Of a stretch of 64,000 nucleotides of DNA, positions 37,272-46,512 are shown in pieces; the first letter of the stretch is position 1; every line of letters starts with the position of its first letter. The position numbers were made by a program, and so were the translations under genes. A model generated the notes under the pieces. The model had not been told where the DNA came from. It did not search any database and saw only the letters and a list, made by a program, of their open reading frames with translations. The stretch covers positions 248,001 through 312,000 of the forward strand of contig NZ_UUPU01000067.1 of NCBI RefSeq assembly GCF_900591205.1, given 5' to 3'. Source of the DNA: Pseudomonas viridiflava (lineage in GTDB: Bacteria > Pseudomonadota > Gammaproteobacteria > Pseudomonadales > Pseudomonadaceae).

Positions 37272-37303
37272 GTGTTACCGCGCCGCTACACATCGAGTAA
37301 CAC
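37272..37303 (+). promoter_or_regulatory. CbrB-like activator site upstream of the sRNA promoter
   Basis: GTGTTAC at 37272-37278 and GTAACAC at 37297-37303 form a perfect seven-base inverted repeat with an 18-base spacer, about 80 bases upstream of the -24 element. CbrB, the enhancer-binding protein that drives CrcY/CrcZ, is reported to bind TGTTAC/GTAACA half-sites, so position and sequence both fit. Confidence 0.7.
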
Positions 37304-37383
37304 GGGAACATATTTTGTCGTATTTGCCGCATGGCAATGCCTACATAAAAATCAAGTCATTGATTTTAAAGCACTTTTAAAAG

Positions 37384-37400
37384 TTGGCACGGCTTCTGCT
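37384..37400 (+). promoter_or_regulatory. sigma-54 promoter of the crcY sRNA
   Basis: TTGGCACGGCTTCTGCT matches the -24/-12 consensus, with GG at 37386-37387 and GC at 37398-37399 exactly 10 bases apart. Transcription would begin near 37411. Confidence 0.85.
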
Positions 37401-37410
37401 ATCTCTATTG

Positions 37411-37784
37411 CATAACAAGAATAAAAAGCGCCAAACCTAATAAAAATAAGACGAAACGACTCTGACATAACAAAAACAACACGGCAGAGACGCAGCTAAC
37501 AGATTTTTTTGGAGAAGATGTGCTTCGCAGGGTACGGCGTGCCGCAACCCGCAACCGGTTAGAGAAAAATAAAACTACCTCAGGTAGCTACCCACTGGTT
37601 GGATCGAATACGAAGAAGCAGATCAGCGCTCAAAAAAATACGTTTGCTCTTGACCCCGGATGGGGGTCACTTAAAACAGCGGTAAAGGGTAACGGTTGCC
37701 AAAAACAACAATAGACCGCCCCTCAATAATAAAAAAAGAGCACGCAACGACAAATTAAAGGGGACCCTCGGGTCCCCTTTGTGC
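37411..37784 (+). ncRNA. crcY: CrcY/CrcZ-type sRNA that sequesters Hfq/Crc
   Basis: About 370 bases from a sigma-54 promoter to a strong terminator, with no credible reading frame. The transcript carries repeated AANAANAA motifs: AACAAGAA at 37414, AATAAAAA at 37439, AACAAAAA at 37469, AAAAATAA at 37565, AACAACAA at 37704 and AATAATAA at 37725. These are the binding sites by which CrcZ and CrcY titrate the Hfq/Crc repressor complex, relieving carbon catabolite repression. A CbrB-like site lies upstream. In P. putida CrcY is, as I recall, encoded next to mvaB, which matches this position. Length and layout exclude an ordinary gap. Ends are inferred. Confidence 0.85.
37757..37784 (+). terminator. 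intrinsic terminator of crcY
   Basis: AAAGGGGACC at 37757-37766 pairs perfectly with GGTCCCCTTT at 37771-37780 across a CTCG tetraloop. The T-tract is short and interrupted after the stem. Confidence 0.85.
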
Positions 37785-37814
37785 TTTCTCACGTTTGGCA
37801 ATTGGCATTCAACT

Positions 37815-37901
37815 GTGGGAGCGGGCTTGCTCGCGAATGCGGTATGTCAGCCACTAAATGGTTGACTGAACCACTGCATTCGCGAGCAAGCCCGCTCCCA
37901 C
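37815..37901. repeat. REP pair (GTGGGAGCGGGCTTGCTCGC class)
   Basis: The left arm GTGGGAGCGGGCTTGCTCGC at 37815-37834 and its reverse complement ending at 37901 frame a spacer of about 35 bases between crcY and the 3' end of the convergent acyl-CoA ligase gene. Confidence 0.85.
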
Positions 37902-37916
37902 ATTGGTTTTGTGGTG

Positions 37917-39548
37917 TCAGCGAGACCGCAGCTCTGCGATCGAAATCTCGCGCATGCGAAATTTCTGGATCTTGCCCGTCACCGTCATCGGAAATTCCTC
38001 CACGAACTTGAAATACCTGGGCGTCTTGAAGTGTGCGATGCGCCCCTTGCACCAGGTTTGCAGTTCCAGCTCATTGGCCACATGGCCGGGGTGGAACTTG
38101 ACCCAGGCCACAATCTCTTCGCCGTAGCGCTCATCCGGAATGCCGATAACCTGCACATCCGCCACCGCGGGGTGGGTGAAGAAAAACTCCTCCACCTCAC
38201 GCGGGTACACGTTCTCGCCACCGCGAATGATCATGTCCTTGTTGCGCCCGGCGATGCACACATAGCCGTGCTCATCCATGGTCGCCAGGTCGCCGGTGTG
38301 CATCCAGCCGGCATCGTCGATGGCGTCGCGGGTGCTTTCAGGGTTGTTCCAGTAACCGAGCATCACGCTGTAGCCACGGGTGCACAGTTCGCCGATCTGG
38401 CCACGGGGCACGGTATTGCCGGCCTCGTCGATGATCTTGCTTTCGAGCTGCGGCTGGGTGCGGCCGACGGTGGTCACGCGGCGTTCCAGATCGTCATCCG
38501 GCCCGGTCTGCAAGGACACCGGGCTGGTCTCGGTCATGCCATAGGCGATCTGCACCTCGCTCATGTGCATCTCGCCGATGACCCGGCGCATCACCTCAAT
38601 GGGGCACGTGGCGCCGGCCATGATGCCGGTACGCAGGGTGGCCAGGTCGAACTCGCCACGACGCGGGTGATCGAGCATGGCGATAAACATGGTCGGCACG
38701 CCGTACAGGCCAGTGGCGCGCTCTTCGGCGACGGTGCTGAGGGTCAGCAGCGGGTCGAAACCGTCATTGGGGTAAATCATCGTGGTGCCATGGGTGATGC
38801 AGCCGAGATTGCCCATGACCATGCCGAAGCAGTGATACAGCGGCACCGGGATCACCAGGCGATCCTGCGCCGTAAGGCCCAGGCTTTCGCCGACCATGTA
38901 GCCGTTATTAAGGATGTTGTGGTGACTGAGGGTCGCGCCCTTGGGAAAACCGGTGGTGCCGGAGGTGTACTGGATATTCACGGCCTGATCGAAATGCAGG
39001 CTGGCCTGGCGGTTCTGCAGTTGCTCGGGCGGGACGCCTGCACCGAGGGCCGCCAACGCTGACCAGGGCACAAACCCCGGGGGCGGGCTGGGGTCCAGGC
39101 TGATGAGGCCGCGCAGGTCGGGCTGCAGCTCCTGCAACATCGCGTGGTAGTCGGAGGTCTTGAACGAGCCGGCACAGATCAGCCATTGGCAGCCTGATTG
39201 CTGGAGCACGTACGCCAACTCACTGCTGCGATACGCCGGGTTGATATTCACCAGGATCACCCCGAGCTTGGCACTGGCGATCTGGCTGATACACCACTCG
39301 GCGCAGTTGGGCGTCCAGATGCCCAGGCGGTCGCCGGTCTGCATGCCCAGGGCCAGGAATGCGCGGGCGTGCTCATCCACGGTTTCGGCCAACTGCCGCC
39401 AGGTGTAGCGGCGTTGCTGATGGCGCACGATCAACGCTTCGCCGTCGGGATGCTGCGCAGCGATACGATCGAACGCCTGGCCAATAGTCTCAGCCAGCAA
39501 GGTCTGGCCCTGAGCGCCACGGCTGTAGCTCTGATTCGGTTGATCCAT
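37917..39548 (-). CDS. AMP-dependent acyl-CoA synthetase
   Basis: 543 residues from the ATG at 39548. Adenylate-forming signatures: YTSGTTGFPKGATLSHHN near residue 190 (phosphate loop), YGMTETSPVS near 325, GWMHTGDLATMDEHGY near 415, and the catalytic lysine in TGKIQKFRMRE near the C-terminus. It activates a short- or medium-chain acid, plausibly isovalerate or a related acid given the surrounding liu genes, though the substrate is not proven. It is divergent from liuA, and LiuR-type palindromes lie in the shared gap. A longer start at 39617 would run through those sites. Confidence 0.88.
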   Translation of the reverse strand: MDQPNQSYSRGAQGQTLLAETIGQAFDRIAAQHPDGEALIVRHQQRRYTWRQLAETVDEHARAFLALGMQTGDRLGIWTPNCAEWCISQIASAKLGVILVNINPAYRSSELAYVLQQSGCQWLICAGSFKTSDYHAMLQELQPDLRGLISLDPSPPPGFVPWSALAALGAGVPPEQLQNRQASLHFDQAVNIQYTSGTTGFPKGATLSHHNILNNGYMVGESLGLTAQDRLVIPVPLYHCFGMVMGNLGCITHGTTMIYPNDGFDPLLTLSTVAEERATGLYGVPTMFIAMLDHPRRGEFDLATLRTGIMAGATCPIEVMRRVIGEMHMSEVQIAYGMTETSPVSLQTGPDDDLERRVTTVGRTQPQLESKIIDEAGNTVPRGQIGELCTRGYSVMLGYWNNPESTRDAIDDAGWMHTGDLATMDEHGYVCIAGRNKDMIIRGGENVYPREVEEFFFTHPAVADVQVIGIPDERYGEEIVAWVKFHPGHVANELELQTWCKGRIAHFKTPRYFKFVEEFPMTVTGKIQKFRMREISIAELRSR

Positions 39549-39575
39549 AACGACCCCTGTTGTCTTTTTTGTAGG

Positions 39576-39591
39576 TTGACGTAAACGTAAA
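39576..39591. promoter_or_regulatory. LiuR-type operator, ligase side
   Basis: TTGACGTAAACGTAAA matches the liuR-promoter palindrome (TTGACGTTTACGTCAA) at most positions and lies 28 bases upstream of the ligase start codon on the minus strand. Confidence 0.65.
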
Positions 39592-39619
39592 CTACGATTG
39601 ACAGCGCCGTAAAGCAAGC

Positions 39620-39633
39620 TTACGTTAACGTAA
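39620..39633. promoter_or_regulatory. LiuR-type operator overlapping the liuA promoter
   Basis: TTACGTTAACGTAA is a perfect 14-base palindrome of the same family. A consensus -35 TTGACA at 39598-39603 and a -10-like TACGTT at 39621-39626, 17 bases apart, place the operator on the liuA -10. Confidence 0.7.
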
Positions 39634-39667
39634 AGGTGAGCGCCCTTCCCTGGCGCGCCAACCCCAC

Positions 39668-39675
39668 AACAACAA
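39668..39675 (+). promoter_or_regulatory. catabolite-activity (Hfq/Crc) motif in the liuA leader
   Basis: AACAACAA lies 23 bases before the liuA ATG, downstream of the predicted transcription start. It fits the AANAANAA motif bound by Hfq with Crc, and the same octamer occurs in the adjacent crcY sRNA at 37704. Confidence 0.55.
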
Positions 39676-39697
39676 AGCTCACATTAAGGTGCTGCCC

Positions 39698-40861
39698 ATG
39701 AGTTACCCGTCCCTGAACTTCGCCCTCGGCGAAACCATCGACATGCTGCGCGACCAGGTGCAGTCCTTCGTGGCCAAGGAAATCGCGCCACGCGCCGCAC
39801 AAATCGACAGCGACAACCTGTTCCCCGCCGACCTGTGGCGCAAGTTCGGTGATATGGGCTTGCTGGGCATCACCGTGCCGGAAGAGTACGGCGGCGCCGG
39901 TCTGGGTTACCTGGCCCATGTGGTCGCGATTGAAGAGATCAGCCGTGGCTCGGCCTCGGTAGGCTTGTCCTACGGCGCCCACTCCAACCTGTGCGTCAAC
40001 CAGATCAACCGTAACGGTAACCACCAACAGAAACTCAACTACCTGCCCAAGCTGATCAGCGGCGAACACATCGGCGCCCTGGCCATGAGCGAGCCGAACG
40101 CCGGCTCCGATGTGGTCTCGATGAAACTGCGCGCCGAGAAACGCGGCGACCGTTACGTGCTCAACGGCAGCAAGACCTGGATCACCAACGGCCCTGACGC
40201 CAACACCTACGTGATCTACGCCAAGACCGACCTGGAGAAAGGCCCACACGGCATCACCGCGTTTATCGTCGAGCGCGACTGGAAAGGCTTCAGCCGCAGC
40301 AACAAATTCGACAAGCTCGGCATGCGCGGCTCCAACACCTGTGAGCTGTTTTTCGATGACGTGCAAGTGCCGGAAGAAAACATCCTCGGGGCGCTCAACG
40401 GCGGCGTCAAAGTGCTGATGAGCGGCCTGGATTACGAACGCGTGGTACTGGCCGGCGGCCCCATCGGCATCATGCAGGCGTGCATGGACCTGATCGTGCC
40501 GTACATCCATGATCGCAAGCAGTTCGGCCAAAGCATCGGCGAGTTCCAGCTGATCCAAGGCAAGGTCGCCGACATGTATACCCAACTCAACGCCTGCCGC
40601 GCTTACCTGTACGCGGTGGCCCAAGCCTGCGAGCGCGGCGAAACCACGCGCAAGGACGCGGCCGGGGTGATTCTGTTCAGCTCCGAGCGTGCCACGCAAA
40701 TGGCCCTGGACGCGATCCAGATTCTGGGCGGCAACGGTTATATCAATGAATTCCCCGCCGGCCGCCTGCTGCGTGACGCCAAGCTGTACGAAATCGGTGC
40801 CGGCACCAGTGAGATTCGCCGGATGCTGATCGGTCGCGAACTGTTCAACGAGACGAAATGA
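39698..40861 (+). CDS. liuA: isovaleryl-CoA dehydrogenase
   Basis: 387 residues from the ATG at 39698, with an AAGG ribosome site. The acyl-CoA dehydrogenase signatures ALAMSEPNAGSDVVSMKL near residue 127, KTWITNGPDANTYVIYAKTD near 155, and QILGGNGYINEFPAGRLLRDAKLYEIGAGTSEI near 345 match the isovaleryl-CoA branch; LDYERVVLAGGPIGIMQ near 245 supports that assignment. It converts isovaleryl-CoA to 3-methylcrotonyl-CoA in leucine degradation. It heads the liuABCD operon. Confidence 0.94.
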   Translation: MSYPSLNFALGETIDMLRDQVQSFVAKEIAPRAAQIDSDNLFPADLWRKFGDMGLLGITVPEEYGGAGLGYLAHVVAIEEISRGSASVGLSYGAHSNLCVNQINRNGNHQQKLNYLPKLISGEHIGALAMSEPNAGSDVVSMKLRAEKRGDRYVLNGSKTWITNGPDANTYVIYAKTDLEKGPHGITAFIVERDWKGFSRSNKFDKLGMRGSNTCELFFDDVQVPEENILGALNGGVKVLMSGLDYERVVLAGGPIGIMQACMDLIVPYIHDRKQFGQSIGEFQLIQGKVADMYTQLNACRAYLYAVAQACERGETTRKDAAGVILFSSERATQMALDAIQILGGNGYINEFPAGRLLRDAKLYEIGAGTSEIRRMLIGRELFNETK

Positions 40862-40971
40862 ATTTCGTCAGCCGCACGTATCAAGCTTCAAGCTGCAGGA
40901 GGACCGCGTTTACTTGCAGCCTGTGGCTGACCGCTTGCAGTTCGTTGCTCGCAACGCCTACGGAGTAAGCC

Positions 40972-42576
<1,605 letters not shown>

Positions 42577-42590
42577 ATGGAGCTGTACCC

Positions 42591-43397
42591 ATGAGCGATT
42601 TCAATACCCTCGAACTGATCACCGACAGCCGTGGTTTTGCCACGCTGTGGCTCAGCCGTGAAGCCAAGAACAATGCGTTCAACGCCGAGATGATCCGCGA
42701 GCTGATCATCGCCCTCGATCACGTCCAGGCTGATGCCTCCCTGCGTTTTCTGGTACTGCGCGGGCGCGGCAAGCATTTCAGCGCCGGGGCCGACCTGGCC
42801 TGGATGCAGCAATCCGCCGAGCTGGACTACCACACCAACCTGGACGACGCCCGTGAACTGGCGGAGCTGATGTACAACCTGGCCAAGCTGAAAATCCCCA
42901 CCCTGGCGGTGGTGCAAGGCGCGGCCTACGGCGGCGCGCTGGGCTTGATCAGTTGCTGCGACATGGCCATCGGCACCGACGATGCGCAGTTCTGCCTGTC
43001 GGAAGTGCGCATCGGCCTGGCGCCGGCAGTGATCAGCCCGTTCGTGGTGCAGGCCATCGGCGAGCGTGCGGCGCGGCGCTATGCCCTGACCGCCGAACGT
43101 TTTGGCGGCCAGCGTGCGCGGGACATCGGCCTGCTGGCAGAAAGTTACCCTGCGAGCGAGCTGGATCAGCAAGTCGAGCAGTGGATCGGCAACCTGTTGC
43201 AAAACAGCCCGGCCGCCATGCGCGCCAGCAAAGACCTGCTGCGCGAAGTCGGCAACGGCGCCCTCACCCCGGCCCTGCGCCGCTATTGCGAGAATGCCAT
43301 TGCACGCATCCGCGTCAGCGCCGAGGGCCAGGAAGGTTTGCGTGCCTTCCTGCAAAAACGCCCGCCAAGTTGGCAGCCACAGGAGCCGCGTTCATGA
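42591..43397 (+). CDS. liuC: methylglutaconyl-CoA hydratase
   Basis: 268 residues of the crotonase fold. GRGKHFSAGADLAWMQQSA near residue 60 and VVQGAAYGGALGLISCCDMAIG near 108 form the oxyanion hole, with FCLSEVRIGLAPAVISPFV near 130. It hydrates 3-methylglutaconyl-CoA to HMG-CoA, the substrate of the lyase MvaB. It sits between liuB and liuD and overlaps liuD by four bases. Confidence 0.92.
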   Translation: MSDFNTLELITDSRGFATLWLSREAKNNAFNAEMIRELIIALDHVQADASLRFLVLRGRGKHFSAGADLAWMQQSAELDYHTNLDDARELAELMYNLAKLKIPTLAVVQGAAYGGALGLISCCDMAIGTDDAQFCLSEVRIGLAPAVISPFVVQAIGERAARRYALTAERFGGQRARDIGLLAESYPASELDQQVEQWIGNLLQNSPAAMRASKDLLREVGNGALTPALRRYCENAIARIRVSAEGQEGLRAFLQKRPPSWQPQEPRS

Positions 43398-45319
43398 GCA
43401 CACTGACCACTCTGCTGGTGGCCAACCGTGGTGAGATCGCCTGCCGGGTGATGCGCACGGCCAAGGCCATGGGGCTGACCACGGTGGCCGTGCACAGCGC
43501 GATTGATCGTGATGCGCGGCATTGCCGCGAAGCCGACATCCGGGTCGATCTGGGGGGCAGCAAGGCCACCGAGAGTTACCTGCAAATAGATAAACTGATC
43601 GCCGCCGCCCAGGCCAGTGGCGCGCAGGCGATCCACCCAGGCTATGGCTTTCTGTCGGAAAACCCAGACTTTGCCCGGGCGATTGAAGCGGCCGGTTTGA
43701 TCTTCCTCGGCCCGCCCGCCTCGGCCATTGATGCCATGGGCAGCAAGTCGGCGGCCAAGGCGCTGATGGAAACAGCCGGCGTACCGCTGGTGCCGGGCTA
43801 TCACGGCGAAGCCCAGGACCTGGAAACCTTTCGCGATGCCTGCGAGCGTATCGGCTACCCGGTGTTGCTCAAAGCCACAGCCGGCGGGGGCGGCAAGGGT
43901 ATGAAGGTGGTCGAGGAGGTCAGCCAATTGGCCGAAGCCCTGGCTTGCGCCCAGCGTGAGGCCCTGTCTTCCTTCGGTAACAGCCAAATGCTGGTGGAGA
44001 AATACCTGCTCAAGCCACGCCATGTGGAGATCCAGGTGTTTGCCGATCAGCATGGCCATTGCCTGTACCTCAATGATCGCGATTGCTCGATCCAGCGCCG
44101 GCATCAGAAGGTTGTGGAAGAAGCCCCCGCGCCAGGCTTGAGTGCCGAACAACGCAAGGCCATGGGCGAAGCGGCCGTGCGTGCGGCCCAGGCCATCGGC
44201 TATGTGGGCGCGGGCACTGTGGAGTTCCTGCTGGACGCGCGCGGGGAATTCTTCTTTATGGAGATGAACACGCGGCTGCAGGTAGAGCACCCGGTGACCG
44301 AGGCGATTACCGGCCTGGACCTGGTGGCCTGGCAGATTCGTGTGGCCCAGGGCGAGCCGCTGCCGATCACCCAGGCGCAGGTGCCGCTGATCGGCCATGC
44401 GATTGAAGTGCGCTTGTATGCCGAAGACCCCTCGAATGAGTTCCTGCCCGCCACCGGGCACCTGGCGCTGTACCGTGAATCCACACCCGGCCCCGGCCGC
44501 CGGGTGGACAGCGGCGTCGAGCAAGGCGACAGCGTCTCGCCCTTCTACGACCCGATGCTCGGCAAGCTGATTGCCTGGGGCGAGGACCGCGAACAGGCGC
44601 GGCTGCGGTTGTTGAGCATGCTCGATGAGTTTGCCGTCGGTGGGCTCAAGACCAACCTGGGTTTCCTGCGGCGCATCATCGGCCACCCGGCGTTTGCGGC
44701 GGCGGAACTGGATACCGGGTTTATCCCGCGTTATCAGGAGGAACTGCTGCCCGTGCCGGGGGCCTTGAGCGATGAGTTCTGGCAGGCGGCGGGCTCGGCC
44801 TTTATGCAGAGCCTGCCCGCAGGTGACGGGCCTTGGGCAAGCAACCGAGGGTTTCGCGCAGGGCTGCCGGCCGAGGTCTCGCTGCATTTGAGCTGCAATG
44901 GGCAGGATCGGCTGGTGACGCTGACGGGCGAAGGCGCGCAGTTACAAGGCGAGCAGTTGTTGATCGAGCGCCAGGGTGTGCGGCGCGCCCACCTGGCGGT
45001 ACACAGTGAAGGTAAGCTGTTTTTGCGCTGGGACGGCGAAATGCAGGGCGTCAGCCTGTTCGATCCGATTGCCGCCGTGGAGGCCAACCAGCAGCACCAG
45101 GGCGGCCTGACGGCGCCGATGAATGGCAGCATCGTGCGGGTACTGGTGGACATCGGCCAAACCGTGGAGGCCGGCACACCGCTGGTGGTGCTGGAAGCGA
45201 TGAAGATGGAACACAGCATCCGTGCGCCCCATGCCGGGGTGGTCAAGGCGCTGTTCTGCCAGGAAGGCGAAATGGTTGCCGAAGGTTGCGCGCTGGTGGA
45301 ACTGGAAACGCCGAGCTAG
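43394..45319 (+). CDS. liuD: methylcrotonyl-CoA carboxylase alpha (biotin) subunit
   Basis: 641 residues from the ATG at 43394. Biotin carboxylase domain: NRGEIACRVMRTA near residue 12, GGGGKGMKVV near 165, the HQKVVEEAPAP element near 238, and FFMEMNTRLQVEHPVTE near 288. The C-terminal biotinyl domain carries LEAMKMEHSI near 600, with the lysine that is biotinylated. It makes the carboxyl donor for LiuB. Its TAG stop overlaps the stop of the convergent repressor gene in a shared CTAG. Confidence 0.95.
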   Translation: MSTLTTLLVANRGEIACRVMRTAKAMGLTTVAVHSAIDRDARHCREADIRVDLGGSKATESYLQIDKLIAAAQASGAQAIHPGYGFLSENPDFARAIEAAGLIFLGPPASAIDAMGSKSAAKALMETAGVPLVPGYHGEAQDLETFRDACERIGYPVLLKATAGGGGKGMKVVEEVSQLAEALACAQREALSSFGNSQMLVEKYLLKPRHVEIQVFADQHGHCLYLNDRDCSIQRRHQKVVEEAPAPGLSAEQRKAMGEAAVRAAQAIGYVGAGTVEFLLDARGEFFFMEMNTRLQVEHPVTEAITGLDLVAWQIRVAQGEPLPITQAQVPLIGHAIEVRLYAEDPSNEFLPATGHLALYRESTPGPGRRVDSGVEQGDSVSPFYDPMLGKLIAWGEDREQARLRLLSMLDEFAVGGLKTNLGFLRRIIGHPAFAAAELDTGFIPRYQEELLPVPGALSDEFWQAAGSAFMQSLPAGDGPWASNRGFRAGLPAEVSLHLSCNGQDRLVTLTGEGAQLQGEQLLIERQGVRRAHLAVHSEGKLFLRWDGEMQGVSLFDPIAAVEANQQHQGGLTAPMNGSIVRVLVDIGQTVEAGTPLVVLEAMKMEHSIRAPHAGVVKALFCQEGEMVAEGCALVELETPS

Positions 45320-45954
45320 AACTTCGCCGTGGCCTGCACCACCACGCCGAGGATGCGGCAAGCGTCGGTGAACAACTGTTTCGGGTAGGTAGGGTTGAGC
45401 GGCACCAGGTAAAGCTGGCCGCTCTCCTCCAGTAACTGACGGAAGGTCGCCTGGGGTTGGTCGGCCCATTGCGCGACCACCAGCTTGCCGGATTCGGCCG
45501 CAATGGCCGGATCCACCAGAATCATCATCCCGGCACCGATGCTCAGGCCACTGGGGGCAGTCATGGCATCGCCCGTGACCGGCAGCCAGAAGGCTTCACC
45601 GCGGGCGTGGTAATCGGTCAACTCAAAGCGCTCGGCGCCGTAGGCCGCGCGCTCCTCGCGGACCTCACACAGACCTTTCCACTGACTGACTGGGTAACGG
45701 AAATACGGGTTGTAGTGTGTGTGCGGAGCAGGTTCGTCCTCAACGCTGCGCTCACGAATCTCCAGCGCCACTTCCAGATAGCCCAGCCCCAGCGCTTCCA
45801 GCAACCGGTTCATATCCGCAAGGCTCGGTACGCGGCGCTTGTTGAGCCAATGGCCGACACCACCCTGGGACATGCCCAAGCGTTCGGCCAGTTGATCCTG
45901 CGTGACCTTGCGGTCCTTCATGTTGGCTTTGACCAACGCTATCCAGTTATCCAT
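45316..45954 (-). CDS. XRE/S24-type repressor lacking the protease catalytic dyad
   Basis: 212 residues from the ATG at 45954. Residues 1-65 form an XRE helix-turn-helix (QLAERLGMSQGGVGHWLNKR). Residues 110-205 are an S24/LexA-like domain. The nucleophile position, G-D-S-M in self-cleaving members, reads G-D-A-M at 128-131, and the general-base lysine position reads A-T-F-R-Q-L, with Arg172. Both catalytic residues are therefore replaced, so RecA-stimulated self-cleavage is unlikely. It is divergent from a small DUF protein, with two matching operators in the gap. It resembles phage CI/PrtR-type repressors but no phage genes are adjacent. Confidence 0.85.
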   Translation of the reverse strand: MDNWIALVKANMKDRKVTQDQLAERLGMSQGGVGHWLNKRRVPSLADMNRLLEALGLGYLEVALEIRERSVEDEPAPHTHYNPYFRYPVSQWKGLCEVREERAAYGAERFELTDYHARGEAFWLPVTGDAMTAPSGLSIGAGMMILVDPAIAAESGKLVVAQWADQPQATFRQLLEESGQLYLVPLNPTYPKQLFTDACRILGVVVQATAKF

Positions 45955-45965
45955 GGGGGCTGACA

Positions 45966-45978
45966 ATACGTTGCGTAT
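45966..45978. promoter_or_regulatory. repressor operator 1
   Basis: ATACG-TTG-CGTAT is a perfect five-base inverted repeat with a three-base centre, 12 bases upstream of the S24 repressor start codon on the minus strand. A second site of the same design lies at 46025. Confidence 0.6.
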
Positions 45979-46024
45979 TTTCCAGGGCAATAAACAGTTT
46001 GTAGTAATCCATAAAACGACATAA

Positions 46025-46037
46025 ATACGATACGTAC
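46025..46037. promoter_or_regulatory. repressor operator 2
   Basis: ATACG-ATA-CGTAC repeats the ATACG-N3-CGTAY layout of the site at 45966, with one mismatch in the right arm. It is 48 bases before the start of the divergent DUF gene. Confidence 0.55.
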
Positions 46038-46085
46038 TATCATCGGCATAAGGTTTTCGACACCCACCCAAGAGTACCGCCCCTT

Positions 46086-46436
46086 ATGACGACGAGCCCG
46101 TATCTCCTGCCCGAAACACCTGAACACAACGACTTGCAAAGCCTGCGCAGCAGCGGTGCGGCCCAGCGTGCATTGGATTTTTACTTGAAAGAAAATATGT
46201 CAGCGCAAGCCCCGGACGCAGCCCTGTTCGCCATCAAGCCGGGCATCAGCCAGGAGGAAGCCCTGGTGCACGCCTCGGACCTGTTGCGCAGTGCGGCGGC
46301 CACGGCCTATGAATCGGCGAGCAGCCATCAGGGCAATCACCGGGACCTGGCGTTTTCAGTGGTGTATTTGATTGATATGGCGAAGGCGATGGTGGAGCGA
46401 TCATTGCAGGCGCCCCAGGTTCAAGCGAACGCGTAA
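46086..46436 (+). CDS. small Pseudomonas protein resembling DUF3077/DUF6124
   Basis: 116 residues, soluble and helical. The segments AAQRALDFYL near residue 20, LFAIKPGISQEEALVHASDLL near 46, and VVYLIDMAKAMVERSL near 92 resemble the small DUF3077/DUF6124 proteins that are abundant in pseudomonads; function is unknown. It is divergent from the S24-type repressor, with two shared operators in the gap, so the repressor probably controls it. The pairing of a regulator with one of these proteins is seen at other Pseudomonas loci in my memory, but I cannot verify that here. Confidence 0.75.
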   Translation: MTTSPYLLPETPEHNDLQSLRSSGAAQRALDFYLKENMSAQAPDAALFAIKPGISQEEALVHASDLLRSAAATAYESASSHQGNHRDLAFSVVYLIDMAKAMVERSLQAPQVQANA

Positions 46437-46479
46437 CGGGCACGCAGCAAAAATATTTCTATCCCAGGGATAAAAACAT

Positions 46480-46508
46480 TTGACTTGAAAATGAGAATGA
46501 TTATTATT
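46480..46508 (+). promoter_or_regulatory. Fur box over the prrF promoter
   Basis: A -35 TTGACT at 46480-46485 and a -10-like TATTAT at 46502-46507 bracket AAATGAGAATGATTATTAT at 46489-46507, close to the Fur consensus of alternating GATAAT-type hexamers. Fur with iron would block the promoter. Confidence 0.8.
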
Positions 46509-46512
46509 GGGC

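Noticed and set aside
37520..37714. Possible 64-codon gene between mvaB and the ligase
   Set aside because: It lies inside the predicted crcY sRNA, which has its own promoter, repeated AANAANAA motifs and terminator; the peptide is not recognisable.
37815..37901. CRISPR-like or transposon inverted repeats
   Set aside because: The repeats here and elsewhere are two-armed REP pairs without regular spacers, cas genes or transposase genes.
42953..43393. Upstream in-frame extension of liuD
   Set aside because: The extension is the shifted frame of liuC; the biotin carboxylase begins at the ATG at 43394, which overlaps the liuC stop in the usual ATGA fashion.
45316..46436. Prophage or tailocin regulatory region
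   Set aside because: The S24-type repressor suggested it, but no phage structural, lysis or integrase gene lies on either side.
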